A program made the translations under genes and the position numbers. From contig JAEQBH010000294.1 of NCBI GenBank assembly GCA_016808115.1, forward strand, positions 1,364,001 to 1,428,000: a DNA stretch of 64,000 nt, written 5' to 3'. The notes under the pieces were generated by a model. That model was not told the DNA's origin, searched no databases, and saw only the letters and a list, made by a program, of their open reading frames with translations. Of this stretch, positions 12,291 through 23,200 are shown piece by piece (the stretch's first letter is position 1; every line of letters begins with the position of its first letter). Origin of the DNA: Tetrastigma voinierianum. Its lineage: Eukaryota; Streptophyta; Magnoliopsida; Vitales; Vitaceae.

Positions 12291-13050
12291 ATCGAGAAAT
12301 GCCATTTTTATGGCAGCTGTGGTATCATTAAAAGATGACTTAGTACAAGAAAGGGAATCTGAAGTTGATAAAGCAAAATTGATTTTGATTTAAACTGCGC
12401 CTCTCTAAATGCTGGGAGACTCACAGTACCTCCTTGGGTATGCAGTTTTTTAAAGTAGGAGGGGTTCATACAAGACTCTCAAAAAAATTTGCCACTTTAT
12501 AAGCTTCTAGAAAAAAGATGCAAAGTTTGAGGGATGGAATTCAACAAAGGTTTGAAGAGCTCAAGGTTTACTTAATCCATTGCACCATTAGTAAATTTTA
12601 ATCAAAAGCTTGCCTTTCTAGAAGTTATGTGCGATGCAAGTGACTCAATGGCATAGCCTTGACAAAGAGCGTAGGAAACCGTATGTGGTCACTATGCTAG
12701 CAAACATTGAATGGAAGGTCAGAAGGAACTACACTTACCAATGTGAAAGAATTATCATGTAGGTCTATGCCCCGGACAAGTTTCTTGCAAGGGATTTGAT
12801 AGGGTAGATATAATCATCTTCGAGATCATTCACTTGAAATATCCGTCACTACAAAAATGCCAAGGCTAGGCTTACTGGGGATTGGTCCTCTCACATAAAG
12901 GGAGTTCTGAACCAAATTCGGATAAGAAGGGTGTGGAAAACATATTTCCCGATCATCTTCCAGACTGTTAAATCTATAGCACACAACACCTTACAACCTC
13001 CAATCTATGGGACTTAATTCCTGCTGAGTCCCCACCACCGTGGATGTCTT
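12291..13050 (+). pseudogene. Element A RNase H / connection region, unresolved
   Basis: Position between RT and integrase makes this the RNase H and connection region. Short charged stretches are present, but I could not place the RNase H catalytic residues because of dense frameshifts. Confidence 0.4.
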
Positions 13051-13059
13051 CGTCGGCCC

Positions 13060-14060
13060 ACACTGCTAACTTTGCAAATAGGAGTTAAGCAATGGCATCG
13101 GAAAGCACAAGACAAGAAGTTCTTCCATACAAAAGTCCACTCCTACTTATTGGGAAGAACCCTATTTGTTCAAACACCGTGGCCGACCAAATAATCAAAG
13201 TGTGTGCCGAAAGAGAACAATAGTGATACTCACCACCGCCATGACAAAGGTTCTGTGAGGTCATTTCGCTTCCTGTAAAACATCACTGAAAGGTGTCAGA
13301 AAGGTGTTTTTATTAGCCTTCGTTTAAGGATGCTTATACCATAAACGATGTTAAAAATGCCAAAGGTTGGGAACTTCATTGCCACAGATGCCATTGAACC
13401 CTAGTCTGGTTGTTGAGTTATTTGACATTCGGGGGCATCGACCTACGGACCATTTTCTACTCGGATATACTTTCTACATTCGTGGAGTTGATTATGTCGT
13501 AAGTAATAAGCAAAGGCCGTAGACTGTGCCGCACTACAAGACCAGGTATTGAAATTCTTAAAGGAGAACATTTTCCAGATTTGGAGTCCCTGTGCCATAA
13601 TCGTTGATGGAGGTTCACATTTCTTCAACAAACCTTTGGTGAATCTCCTATCCAAGCATCGTGGTTACACAAGGTGGCCACCCTATCATCCTCAGACCAG
13701 TGACCAAGTGGAGCTAGCCAACAGGGAAATCAAGACTATATTAATGAAAGTGGTGAACTCAACAGAAGGATCGGGTCTCAAGCTTCCGATCCTTGTAAGT
13801 ACAGAACAAAGATACAAGACCATCCTTGGAATGTCTCCGTATCGCCTAGTTTGAGAGTGAATAGTGGCACCCGCCCGTGGAAACTGAATATAAGGCGTGG
13901 TGGGCAACAAAAATTTGAATCGACATGGAAGAGCTAGCCTAAAGACTCCTTCTTGATCTCAAATGAGTTAGAAGTGCTTAGAACGATGCGCCTACTCAAC
14001 TAAAATCACATGACAAATTAAAGAAGGCATGATCACCTCCCATAGCTAGGAAGAACTCAA
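13060..14060 (+). pseudogene. Element A integrase
   Basis: At 13110-13200 is the integrase lead-in (QDKKFFHTKVHSYL and a frame-shifted HCADQII-like block), corresponding to the zinc-binding N-terminal domain. An open frame at 13549-13854 carries the core: NIFQIWSPCAIIVDGGSHFF, YHPQTSDQVELANREIK and GMSPYRLV. The DGGSHF aspartate and the glutamate in QVELANREIK are two of the three DDE residues. Downstream, degraded frames give NELE and KSHDKLK-like tails. A stop directly after SPYRLV and further indels make it non-functional. The enzyme would insert element DNA into chromosomes. Confidence 0.8.
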
Positions 14061-15769
14061 TAAGAGGGACCAAGTCCCACTCTACTGACTCAACCCACCT
14101 TTCTGCAAGCCCAAATAAAGATGGATTAGACCATTCATCATTCATCAAGCATACCCTAATGGTTCAGTAGACTTGATCAACCTAAATGATAATAGAGTGT
14201 TCAAGGTCAATGGGCAAGAGGTTTCTATGTCACAAGTAAAGACATCGGGCATGTGAGGAGATTCTCCTCCCGGACCCTGTATGAAACCCTCAGCTACATT
14301 TGGGAGTGGCTTCGCAGATCTTAGAAGTCACTAGATTTTTGTTATAAATTTAATTAGTTTAGTTTTTGTTTCTTTTAGTTAAGTTTCAGTTTTTACAATG
14401 ATCTTTGTGATAAGTTGTTTAGCTTGTTTTTCTTTTGATCCTTTTAGTTGGCAATGTAAAGTAGCTTGTACCACTCCACTCGGCACCCTCAGCCTTCAGT
14501 TGAGGACGATTCTTCACTTCAAAGCCACCGATTGAGGAGGTACTAGAGCTTCCACTAAATTTAACTAAGCACCCCACGTGACAATGGCATACTAGGTGGG
14601 AGAGTTAGTGTTGTAAGATGTCACATCAAGATTTCAGTTCTTTGTACTACCCGCTGCTAAAGCCCCATTTTTATATGTTTAGTGGCTTGTCGTTTAGCTT
14701 CATTTTGAAAAGGAAATGAAAGGAAATACATTGATATATTTTCATATAACCTCCATTTTTTCTACTCTTTTTGCAAACTAATTTTTTGCCCCTATTTAAT
14801 TTGTGGTTTGGGCCTCCCGTGGAGTTAACCGAAATATCGTATAATACCATCAATGCTAATTAGTTCCATGCATGATTATTGTTGCCGTTTGAAGACCTAA
14901 GCCCAACCCTTGTCTTCCACCATTAGCTAACCACACTCTGTAGTGCACACTGGGTTTTCTTTAATAGGTCAGAGAAGCCGATACCCCACTGCAAACCCAC
15001 CTGACTTGACCAATCTATACAGGCGGTTAAGATTCCCAAAGAAGCCAATGAAGTCTTCCAAATGAAAAAAATGAAAAAAGAAAATAGAAAAGTCGCTGTG
15101 ACTACTTGAAACCCGAGCACTGTCCGAGGGGTCTACTTCACGAAAGTTTCCTAAAGCTTGGTGCCATAAAACCAACCGGTCGGGAGCCACCAACTTAGTG
15201 CTCGCTACATGGGTGGATTCGTGAGCTTAGCCAGTCATAGTGCTGGAATTTCGAAATCATTCTGAGTCCCAGGATGAAACCCTCAGTAGAAGCAAGTGGG
15301 TCGAAGATCTCTGACTCGATGCCTTAAACCTTAGTTGTCGGGAGTCATCTGCGGATCCTACACCTGACTCGTGAAGTCGCAGTTCTCATCATTGCATCCT
15401 ACAAATACGGTAAGAGGTGTGAAATAAGAGCTGAACTAGATCTATTTAGGATGGTCACCGCCTAAGGCATGTACAGAGCTTGGTCAGGGAGCAGCATCTA
15501 CAGCCTTATCAGTAAAAACTCGATCACCTAAACACTTAGATTTCGTGGAAGTTCTGGAAGTTTTCTCCCCTTGGAACGACACCGCCAAAACTTGTTCCTG
15601 TATGGTATTAATTCTCCCAAGCTGGTTTTTATGCAGGGTCCCAATTTTTCATACCGAGGTAGGGCATTACTTATACACACACTTTTTGAAACTGACAAAT
15701 TTCAGATACACATAACCCGCATGATCTTCTTCTTTTATCATCAAGTAAGGGACTAGCAATGTGTCGGTC
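14061..15769. other. Element A 3' non-coding region
   Basis: Between integrase and PPT the sequence is AT-rich with T-runs (14330-14460) and no convincing ORF. Short frames on both strands look incidental. It corresponds to the long 3' region of Athila-type elements, but no env-like or post-integrase protein is recognisable. Confidence 0.5.
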
Positions 15770-15778
15770 GGGAGGGAG
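15770..15778 (+). other. Element A polypurine tract
   Basis: GGGAGGGAG lies directly before the 3' LTR start TGATTATACCC. Position and composition fit the second-strand primer and fix A on the plus strand. Confidence 0.75.
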
Positions 15779-17101
15779 TGATTATACCCAAATAAAGGCT
15801 ATTTCGAGTCCTGCTTAGGTGTGCTTTAAGCACTTTGTGTACTAATCAACTAAATAACCCAATTGATACATCGAGGTTCCGCCTCGTTATCGATCACAAT
15901 TTATGGCTATTTTTGTAAGTTTTGTAAAGCCAAATAAAAGTCATTTTCTTCTCGGAGCCGATTCAAACACGACGAACCCGAGCCGAACTCGAAGATGCAT
16001 GATCATTTCGTGAAAAACATTTGAGCAAAATGCGTATGAGAAGGAAGAAACTCGTGGAATTTGGCGCGTTGCGAAAAATTCGCAACCTCGGCAGGCTCTT
16101 GGTGTGCTGCGACCTCGCAACACGCCTCCCACCGCCAGCTTGACTACTTGCCAATTCGCTGCCAGACAAATCGCCTCTGATGTAATTTTGGTTCCTTTTA
16201 ATACTTTGTAATTTCTCGTACCGAGCACCCATAAGGCCTACTAAGCTTGTAACATCAATCAACTTTCGCCCATCAATCACTCAATAAAATTACGCTAAAT
16301 TTGCTATCCTCCACAAGGTGGTGATTTTCTCGCCCCTTTCCTCCACTTTTCGCTGTAGCCAAACACCTCACGAGGAGAAATCAAGAGATGCTGGTTAAAA
16401 CCCCTCATCCTTGAAGAGGAAGGGGCCACTTTTTCAGGTGAAGGTTTGAAGGTAAAAACACCGGCCCCCATGTTCATAACGCAAGCATTTATGGCCTTTT
16501 ACGCTTCGCATCTCACGCTTAGCTCAATCACCGTGATGTACCCCCGAGTGGCCGCATTTCAAGTGCTTTCAAGGCTCAATGGATGCTTACCGCTAGATCC
16601 ACTAATGCCTGGGGCTAGTTGTCATTTATATTCTCGCAGTAGATCCAAGGATGGTTTTAACCGCCAGAATATAAAATGGCTAATAAATGCTATACATTAG
16701 AAGAAAAACTTTTAGGGTTTAGGTTTTCGAGTTAAATGAAGATCCGGTTCGAGAAATTACTATAGGTCATCCTCCCCAATGCAAGGAAAAAGACCCGAGG
16801 ATATGTTGGATATCTTAGAACTCTAACCCAGTGGCCCGAGACTTCAAGGAGTTCTCTTTTAACTTTTATCTCAATTTATTTCTAGTTTCCAAACATTCAC
16901 TTCCACTGTTTTTGCAAAAATCCTGAAATCCAAAGAGGAAACACCATATTCAATCCACTGCAACTCTTTTCTCACGAAGAAAACCCATCCCTGTGTTCGA
17001 CCCTAGACTCGCTTATACTACAAGAGCTCGCTACTAAGTAGCAGTGAACCCTGGTGATATAAATTGGTTGATTCGGGATACGCCATCGGCTAAACGAATC
17101 A
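15779..17101 (+). repeat. Element A 3' LTR
   Basis: Starts TGATTATACCC after the purine tract and ends CGAATCA, like the related solo LTR at 20898-22530 (TGATTAG...CGAATCA). Its last 400 bases match 1-400. About 16060-16130 holds GCGAAAAATTCGC-type short inverted repeats, weaker than in the solo LTR. Confidence 0.8.
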
Positions 17102-17193
17102 ATCACCCATACGAGGGTTCGGGTTACTCTCACGAATGCCACGTGCACTGTAGCTGATCCCATTCCAAGGGCCACATATGTAAATGTTAAATA

Positions 17194-17706
17194 TGTTCTT
17201 GTTATCAATTTAAATTAAGCCTAACTAAATTGATCTAATTCGAATTAAATAATTGGCTTAAAGGTATAATTGTCATGGAATTAAGGTGTAGATACATAAG
17301 AGATATTTCTAATTTGATGAGGGACCAAATTAGAAATATCTAACATAATATGGCTAGTATAAATATGAGGGTTATGATCTCCAATTTATATGGTTAAAGA
17401 ACCTTAGTTTAGTATTCTACCCTACACCTCCATCACCAGAAGAGAGACAAACTCTTATCATTATGGTCGTATCGAATTTGGAAGATTTAATCCATACATT
17501 CAACGACTTCCAACAATAGATACATGTATGTTTCCGCATGTTTCCGCTATACAAACTTTATATCTCTTGAATTAAATGGGTAAAAACATGATTATTCAGG
17601 GTTTGCCTATTATCCAAGATTCGGGTCTAATATTTTTGGATTCATAATATGTTTATAATATTGTTAGATTAGAAGCATGTGGTTAAATGATTAAGAAATC
17701 CTAACA
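17194..17706 (+). repeat. Copia-type 5' LTR
   Basis: Runs from TGTTCTTGTTATCA to AATCCTAACA and is followed two bases later by TGGTATCAGAGC. The size (about 513 bases) and composition fit a Copia LTR. I find no second copy in the window, so the rest of the element is deleted or the piece is truncated. The start is chosen from the TG...CA rule and could be a few bases off. Confidence 0.7.
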
Positions 17707-17708
17707 AG

Positions 17709-17720
17709 TGGTATCAGAGC
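17709..17720 (+). other. Initiator-Met tRNA primer-binding site
   Basis: TGGTATCAGAGC is the exact 12-base complement of plant initiator methionine tRNA used by most plant Copia elements. Its place right after the LTR marks the LTR as 5' and the element as plus strand. Confidence 0.9.
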
Positions 17721-17739
17721 TGACCCATATTTGATTCTT

Positions 17740-18345
17740 GAGATTATTTATTTATATTGCAATATGGATTCAAATTATCATGGATTGAAAATTGTTTTCC
17801 TTTTTCCTTGAGATTTTGAAAAAAAAAAATCTTTGGAAAACATAATCCTCGATAATTTGTGCAAAATCAATAAAAAAATTATTTTTTATTCAATTCATAT
17901 TTGGGTTTAGATTCATGAGGATTTTTTTTTTCAATTTAGAAAAAAAAAATCTTGTTTTTGAATTCAGCTTGTTTCAAATTCTTGAAGATTTTTATAATAA
18001 AATAAAATCTATTTTTGGTTTGGATTACGTTTCAAATACGATGTTGGCTTCATTCTTGATTTTTTTATTTAAAAAAAATGATTAAGATTCAAAAGTTAAA
18101 CTGGATATTTTTTTTAATTAAATAAAAACCTATATTCAGTTTATTCGGATTCCTTGAAGTTTTTTTTAATAATAAAAAAATTCTAGTTTTTATTGCACCC
18201 ACACATATGCGCGTGCACATACCGTCTATTTGTAGGAACTACGAATTGATTGAAGTTTGTTTTAAAAAAAAAAAAAAAAAACTATCTTTTTTGGATTCTT
18301 GAAGATTTTTAATAAAAAAAAAATCTATTAATTTTGAATACAAGC
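17740..18345 (+). repeat. A/T hairpin repeats in Copia leader
   Basis: About eight imperfect units built on TTCTTGAAGATTTTT followed by a run of A and AAAAATCT recur every 60-100 bases. Each unit can pair with itself (AGATTTTT with AAAAATCT). No coding sequence is visible, and the expected Copia gag does not follow. Confidence 0.6.
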
Positions 18346-18524
18346 CACAGTTTGGGGACAAAATAATATGTTTGAAAAAATATGATTAAATTAGTTTGAT
18401 GCCAAAATACTACTCAAAGACTCTCAGAATCGCCACTGCTTACTGGGATTATAAAATGTCAAAAGTCGTTGATCATAACAGTGGCAATTGCCTTTAAAAT
18501 ATTCAAATGCCAATGTTATGTCAA

Positions 18525-18640
18525 TTGCCCTATATAAACACCCCGACGGCAGTCCCTGGCTAGGGTTTTATTCTTTTTCCTATTTTTCTTCTCTCCGCTC
18601 CGCTCCGTTGCTCTGCTGTTGAAGACGCGTGCTTGGATTC
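18525..18640 (+). promoter_or_regulatory. Promoter-like segment with TATA box
   Basis: CCCTATATAAACACC at about 18530 is followed 30 bases on by CTAGGGTTTT (a telobox-like AAACCCTA on the other strand) and a pyrimidine-rich leader (TTCTTCTCTCCGCTCCGCTC). This arrangement is typical of plant housekeeping promoters. No ORF follows, so it would be an orphan or decayed promoter, or that of a non-coding transcript. Confidence 0.45.
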
Positions 18641-18803
18641 TTCATTAACATATTTGGTTTCTTTTGTTAGTTATGTTTCTTCAATCAGGTTTATTCTGAT
18701 CGTAGCTGGCTATGATTCTTGTTGAAGTAGTTTCTTGTTTGTGGTTTGTGGTGTGGTGTTTTTTGTTTTTGATTTTTTTTTTGTGGTGGAATTTGGAGTT
18801 TCA

Positions 18804-19429
18804 TGTTGTGATTTGTAATTGATGTTGTAATTTATGGTTGTGGTCCAATGGTCCAATGGTCCAATGGTCCAATGGTCCAATGGTCTAATGGTTGTGGTTT
18901 GTTGTTTACTGGATTTTTTTTTTTAAAGACAACTCCAATATTAATTTAATTGTAGGGAAATTATAGGAATCACTCATACCGACATCACACATTGCTATCC
19001 CTCTGGACATTTATGTCCATCATATATAAATGAATATGGATCAACATGTTTTTTCATTAAATTAATTTTTTCCTAGCATTTGAATTCACAGGATTTTGGT
19101 TAGGGGATGGACTGGTAAATGTTGGTTAATGTTGTGATTTGTAATTGATGTTGTAATTTATGGTTGTGGTCCAATGGTTCAATGGTTGTGGTTTGGTGTT
19201 TACTAGATTTAAAAAAAAAAAAAACAATTCCAATATTAATTTAATTGTAGGGAAATTATAGGAATCACTCAATCTGACATCACACATCACTATCCCTCTG
19301 GACATTTATGTCCATCATATATAAATGAATATGGGTCAACATGTTTTTTCATTAAATTAATTTTTTCCTAGCATTTGAATTCACAGGATCTTGGTTAGGG
19401 GATGGACTGGTAAATGTTGGTGACCAACA
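18804..19429 (+). repeat. Tandem duplication, about 300-bp unit
   Basis: 18804-19127 and 19128-19429 are near-identical. Both begin GTTGTGATTTGTAATTGATG and both carry TCCCTCTGGACATTTATGTC. They differ mainly in a GGTCCAAT microsatellite (six units at 18842-18889, one or two in the second copy) and in poly-A/T length. The low divergence suggests a recent event. Confidence 0.9.
18842..18889 (+). repeat. GGTCCAAT microsatellite
   Basis: Five exact GGTCCAAT units and a sixth GGTCTAAT unit in a row. Confidence 0.95.
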
Positions 19430-20892
19430 TGTGCCTAAGGAATTACATTATTAGTGCTGGAATGCCTAGTAGATTTGATTGATTCGGAATTGAAGAATAT
19501 TGAAAGAATATGGACATAATTTAGCGTTTGTTGTTTTTCTTTGAATGCATGTTGTTTGGCTTGATTAATTTTTTAAATGGAAAATGAAACCAGGAAATTC
19601 AGTGAGTTCCTACTATTGAATTATGGTGCATAGCATTATTTAATTTTTCTTGTCTTAGTTGTTGGGTTCACTCAAAAAGGAGTCTTAGATCTCTAAGGTT
19701 ATATTTGTTTCCAGAAAATTTGAGGGAAAAAAAAGGGGTTAGGGATAGGGAACATAATGAAAGAAAAAATGAAGGAAAAAAAAAATTGAGTTGAACCTAA
19801 TATATTCTTTTTATTTGTTAATTCAAATCAATGTTATTTATTGTAACTCGTCAATATAAAAATTAAATAATTTTAAAATATATACGTTTTTAAGTAATTT
19901 TATTTATATTTGATTTTCTTTTAAATCTTTCATTAAACGAACAAATATAAGAAAATCATTTTCTTTAGTATTTTTTTTCTTTCCTTAGTGCTTTCCATAA
20001 ACAAGAGCTTCTCATATTGACTCAGTTTATAATAAGGTCATGAAATTTCAAGTAACAAGATGCCTACCACCCAAAAAAAGGGAAGACCACGCGGCTGGTC
20101 GAGATGCGAGCACTGATCATTAATTAGTTGATACCATGATCCCTAGCAAGTTTGTCCACCATTCCCATTTATAAAGACAAAACCTAAAATTGTGAGAAGG
20201 AATTCAAAGTAGAAAACCAACTAATGCAATACTTAGGAGTATAAAAGTCAATGGAATAAGAATCTATGGACATATCAAACTGTAGAAAATTGTTGAGTTT
20301 TAAATTTACAATTGACTTCCTACAAACACATGCCTTAGCTAGAGAGGAATAGTAATAAAGTTATACTAAAAGGAAACATGATCGCTTAAGGAGGAAATTG
20401 TGTTTTTAAGATCGAATAGAAAGACTGACCTTCGGGCATAATCCCTATGACAGACATGCATTGTATTGAATTAGTTGTCAAGTTTTTGGCCTTTTTCTTT
20501 TGTGTCTAAAGGGTTTTCCATGATTAGTGGGATATGCTTGAGCTTCATCACTTGATCACTTGCTTAGTTGGTTTGTCTGTGATTTGTGGGGAGGATGGTA
20601 AGCAAGCAAGTGAGTAATGTCTCAGAAAGGTGATTTTTTTTTTGACAAAGGTAATGCGCCAAGCTTGATATGTTTAGTGTGGACATGAAATGATGGTAGG
20701 ATGGAATAAATGATTAGATAAGTTGGTACTACAAAAAAGGAAAAAAAAACCTTGTTTTTGGGTGTCCTTTTGGGTGACTTAAAAATGATAAGATACATAA
20801 AATAATTATATTTAACTAAAGCATAAAACTCTAAAGAAGACATAAATGACTTGATATGGAAAGAGCTAGAAATGTTACATTACTAAAAGTTA
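19430..20892. other. Lower-copy AT-rich DNA, no gene seen
   Basis: No ORF with recognisable content, no terminal repeats, and no match to other parts of the window. The sequence shows few of the broken motifs common in the retroelements. It may be intronic or intergenic single-copy DNA. Confidence 0.5.
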
Positions 20893-20897
20893 CTAAG

Positions 20898-22530
20898 TGA
20901 TTAGTGCCCAAAAAGTGATATTTTGAGCCCTATTTGAGATAGGTTTTGAGTGCTTTTTGCGCACTAATCGTATCAATTGAGCCAATTGAGGTGTTCAGGT
21001 CCACTTAGTATCACTTATGCCATTCTCGAGGTTATTTTTGGTTATTTTTGCAGGCTTTGCATACCTGGGAGTTCGAGCATCGAGATATGCGGAGCCATGA
21101 AGATTGAAACTACAGCCATCACAAATACCAAGATGCAAAAAAGAAAATGAAGGCAAATGATGAAAAGTGATGCAAGAGAGGGCAAGAGGTAAAGCAAAGG
21201 AAGAACAAAGTAACCCAGAAATTTCAAGAGAGGATTGCGAAATTCTCGCTGGATTGCGAAAATTTCGCAAACCATAGCGAAAATTCTCAATTTAGCGAAT
21301 TGGGAAATCTCCCCGCTGGGGCGAAATCTCGCTACATAGCGAAAATCACTCACGCTAGCGAAATTTCTCCATTTTTGTTATCTCTCAACTCGCTGGCTTA
21401 GCGAAATTTCGCTAGCTAGCGAACACTGTGCATAGCGAAAAATTTCAGGATTTCGCTTATTCGTGGCAATTTCGCTGCATGGGCCTCGCTAGGGCTACGA
21501 ATTTTCAGCTATCCTAAATAAATTCTCCTGCATAGCGAAATTCCTGCCCCTGTCAATTTTGTGTAATTAATGCCAAACGACCCCATTTTGGTGTATTACC
21601 TCCTTGTCCCTTGAGCCAATATTTTAGGCTTTCTTGTATTTCACACTTTGGGTGGCCTATATAAGCCCCCATGATTTTGTAACCCTAAGCAACTGGAAGA
21701 AACTTTATGCAATTTTTGCATTTCAATACAAAATTCGCAAACTTCATTTTAGGGTTTGCTTTTCTCTCCTCTTCTTTTCATTTTCTAAAGCTGCCAAACA
21801 CCCCCTTCTCGAGGATGACAACTCAAGGGGATGCTCAAGGCCTTATAAATTCTGAAGATAAGGTGGCAATATCACGGCGCTCGTTGTGTGGTCCTCATGT
21901 TTTAAATGCTACGGTGTATTGTATTTATGGCTCCCACTTTTCAAATTAGGCTGAATATCATTTAATGTCATTACTTTGGCCAATACTTACCATGTTTTAG
22001 GTACAAAGGTATACTTATTGTTATATGCACCTATTCTTTAGACGACCACGGAGCCACCGAAATGAGGTTTCGAAAGTGTTAGGTTTCAAACCTAGGCAAA
22101 TGTGGAGTGCATATTACCCGTGGTCGACTCAAATAGGAGTGATTCTAGGGTTAGCCTTTAGTTAAAACAAAAGATCCTGCTATGGCTTTCAATTATATGT
22201 TATTTGCCATAATGCGAGGATATGACCCGAGACACTTGTCGCCCCCATGTTATCAAGTTAGTGACCTAAACCTTCAAGGTTACCATTTCACACTAACTTT
22301 AAGCTTTCAGCTAGTCAAGAATCATATACAATCTCCACTGCTTTGAAACAAAAGTCCAAAATCCAAACTAAGTGCTCTACCATTTTCAACACGAGCGAGT
22401 CATCCACAGATGAAAACCCATCCCTGTTCGACCCTAGACCACTATGTCGCTAGCGAGTTTGACCACGCGTAGGGAGGAACATAGGAAACAAATTTTGTTG
22501 ATTCCGCTCACCCTACCGTGGCACGAATCA
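20898..22530 (+). mobile_element. Solo LTR, Athila-like, related to element A
   Basis: Starts TGATTAGTGCCC and ends CGAATCA, like the A LTR. CTAAG flanks it on both sides (20893-20897 and 22531-22535), an exact 5-base target duplication. No internal domain is present, so it is a solo LTR left by recombination between two LTRs. Its 3' third shares the CCCATCCCTGTTCGACCCTA block with the A LTR at 16985 and 22408. Strand is assigned from that similarity. Confidence 0.92.
21230..21560. repeat. TAGCGAAATTTCGCTA palindrome array in solo LTR
   Basis: The exact 16-base palindrome TAGCGAAATTTCGCTA lies at 21399-21414. Around it, half-sites TAGCGAAA, TTTCGCTA, TTGCGAAA and variants recur more than a dozen times, spaced about 15-35 bases. 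Confidence 0.85.
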
Positions 22531-22535
22531 CTAAG

Positions 22536-22950
22536 ACATGGAGAACAACTTCCAAGAATTAATGACCCATCCAAATAAGAATCTTCTTGACATAAAATAA
22601 ATTCTTCACTGTGTTGTACATAAAATAACACTTTCTCTTAATGCACTTCTTCACATCTCGATTACGCCAACACCCAACTTCCAAGGATTTTTATTTTATT
22701 ATTGTGCTTTTTCATATCACTGATTCTAAACTCAATGACCATTCCACTGCTAGTTACTCCCAACCTTTCAATTTCCCTGTCTAACATGCTATTATTTACA
22801 AGATCCTTATAAATATCTCAACAATCTTAGTAGCCTTATAATGACATTTGAATTGGTTTCTTCATATATCTTGATGGTAGACTTATGGAAATTATGATTT
22901 CAAGTTAGTAGCAGTGAGAAATAAAAGGCTTACAAAATAATAATACTGTA
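22536..22950. other. Lower-copy DNA upstream of the small ORF
   Basis: AT-rich, without terminal repeats or matches elsewhere in the window. Its position between the solo LTR and a TATA box suggests upstream promoter sequence. No specific regulatory element is identified. Confidence 0.4.
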
Positions 22951-22953
22951 CAT

Positions 22954-22969
22954 GCTCTATATATATAGA
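22954..22969 (+). promoter_or_regulatory. TATA box upstream of small ORF
   Basis: CTCTATATATATAGAC is followed by an AC-rich leader (ACACACAAACACACACAT) and an ATG 67 bases after the box. Spacing and leader composition fit a plant RNA polymerase II promoter with a 5' UTR of about 35-45 bases. Confidence 0.5.
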
Positions 22970-23035
22970 CAGATAGGTAGATACACACAAACACACACAT
23001 AATTCATAATTCAATCATTTTTTCCTTAAATTGTT

Positions 23036-23200
23036 ATGTCTTGTCATAATACTTGGGTTTCTTTCCTTGTCGCTTTTCCTCGTTTCTTTATCATGCTTTT
23101 GATTGGAGGATTCATCCTTGTTCTTCCTCTTCCTTCAAGAAGTTTGGGAAAAATCATTGAAAACCATGTTAATCAATGCTTGGTTCTTGAGAATCCTTTC
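23036..23200 (+). pseudogene. Short ORF with hydrophobic N-terminus, cut by element B
   Basis: The frame opens at 23036 and gives 55 codons before element B begins. Residues about 8-30 (VSFLVAFPRFFIMLLIGGFI) are strongly hydrophobic and look like a signal peptide or membrane anchor, followed by a basic, polar segment. A TATA box and AC-rich leader precede the start. On the other side of B, after the CTTTC duplication, the same frame stays open for 11 more codons and stops at 36777-36779. The uninterrupted ORF would be 66 codons. I do not recognise the family. A small secreted peptide is possible, but chance is not excluded at this length. Confidence 0.4.

Larger units (their letters stand above)
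1..17101 (+). mobile_element. Element A: Athila-like Ty3/gypsy retrotransposon, 5' end outside window
   Basis: The order is 5' LTR tail (1 to about 418), primer-site remnant, gag, protease, RT, integrase, a non-coding 3' region, a purine tract GGGAGGGAG and a 3' LTR (15779-17101). The first 400 bases match 16680-17060 at the end of the 3' LTR, which pairs the two LTRs. Protein similarity to Athila polyproteins is seen by eye in gag, the LLDLGAS protease motif, RT and the integrase core. All reading frames contain stops and frameshifts. An 8.3-kb element (E, 3588-11890) is nested between protease and RT. Without it A is about 8.8 kb plus the missing part of the 5' LTR. A target duplication cannot be tested because the left end lies outside the window. 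Confidence 0.85.

Noticed and set aside
17709..17720. TGGTATCAGAGC as part of a tRNA gene
   Set aside because: Only the 12-base primer complement is present, directly after an LTR end. There is no cloverleaf or A/B box.
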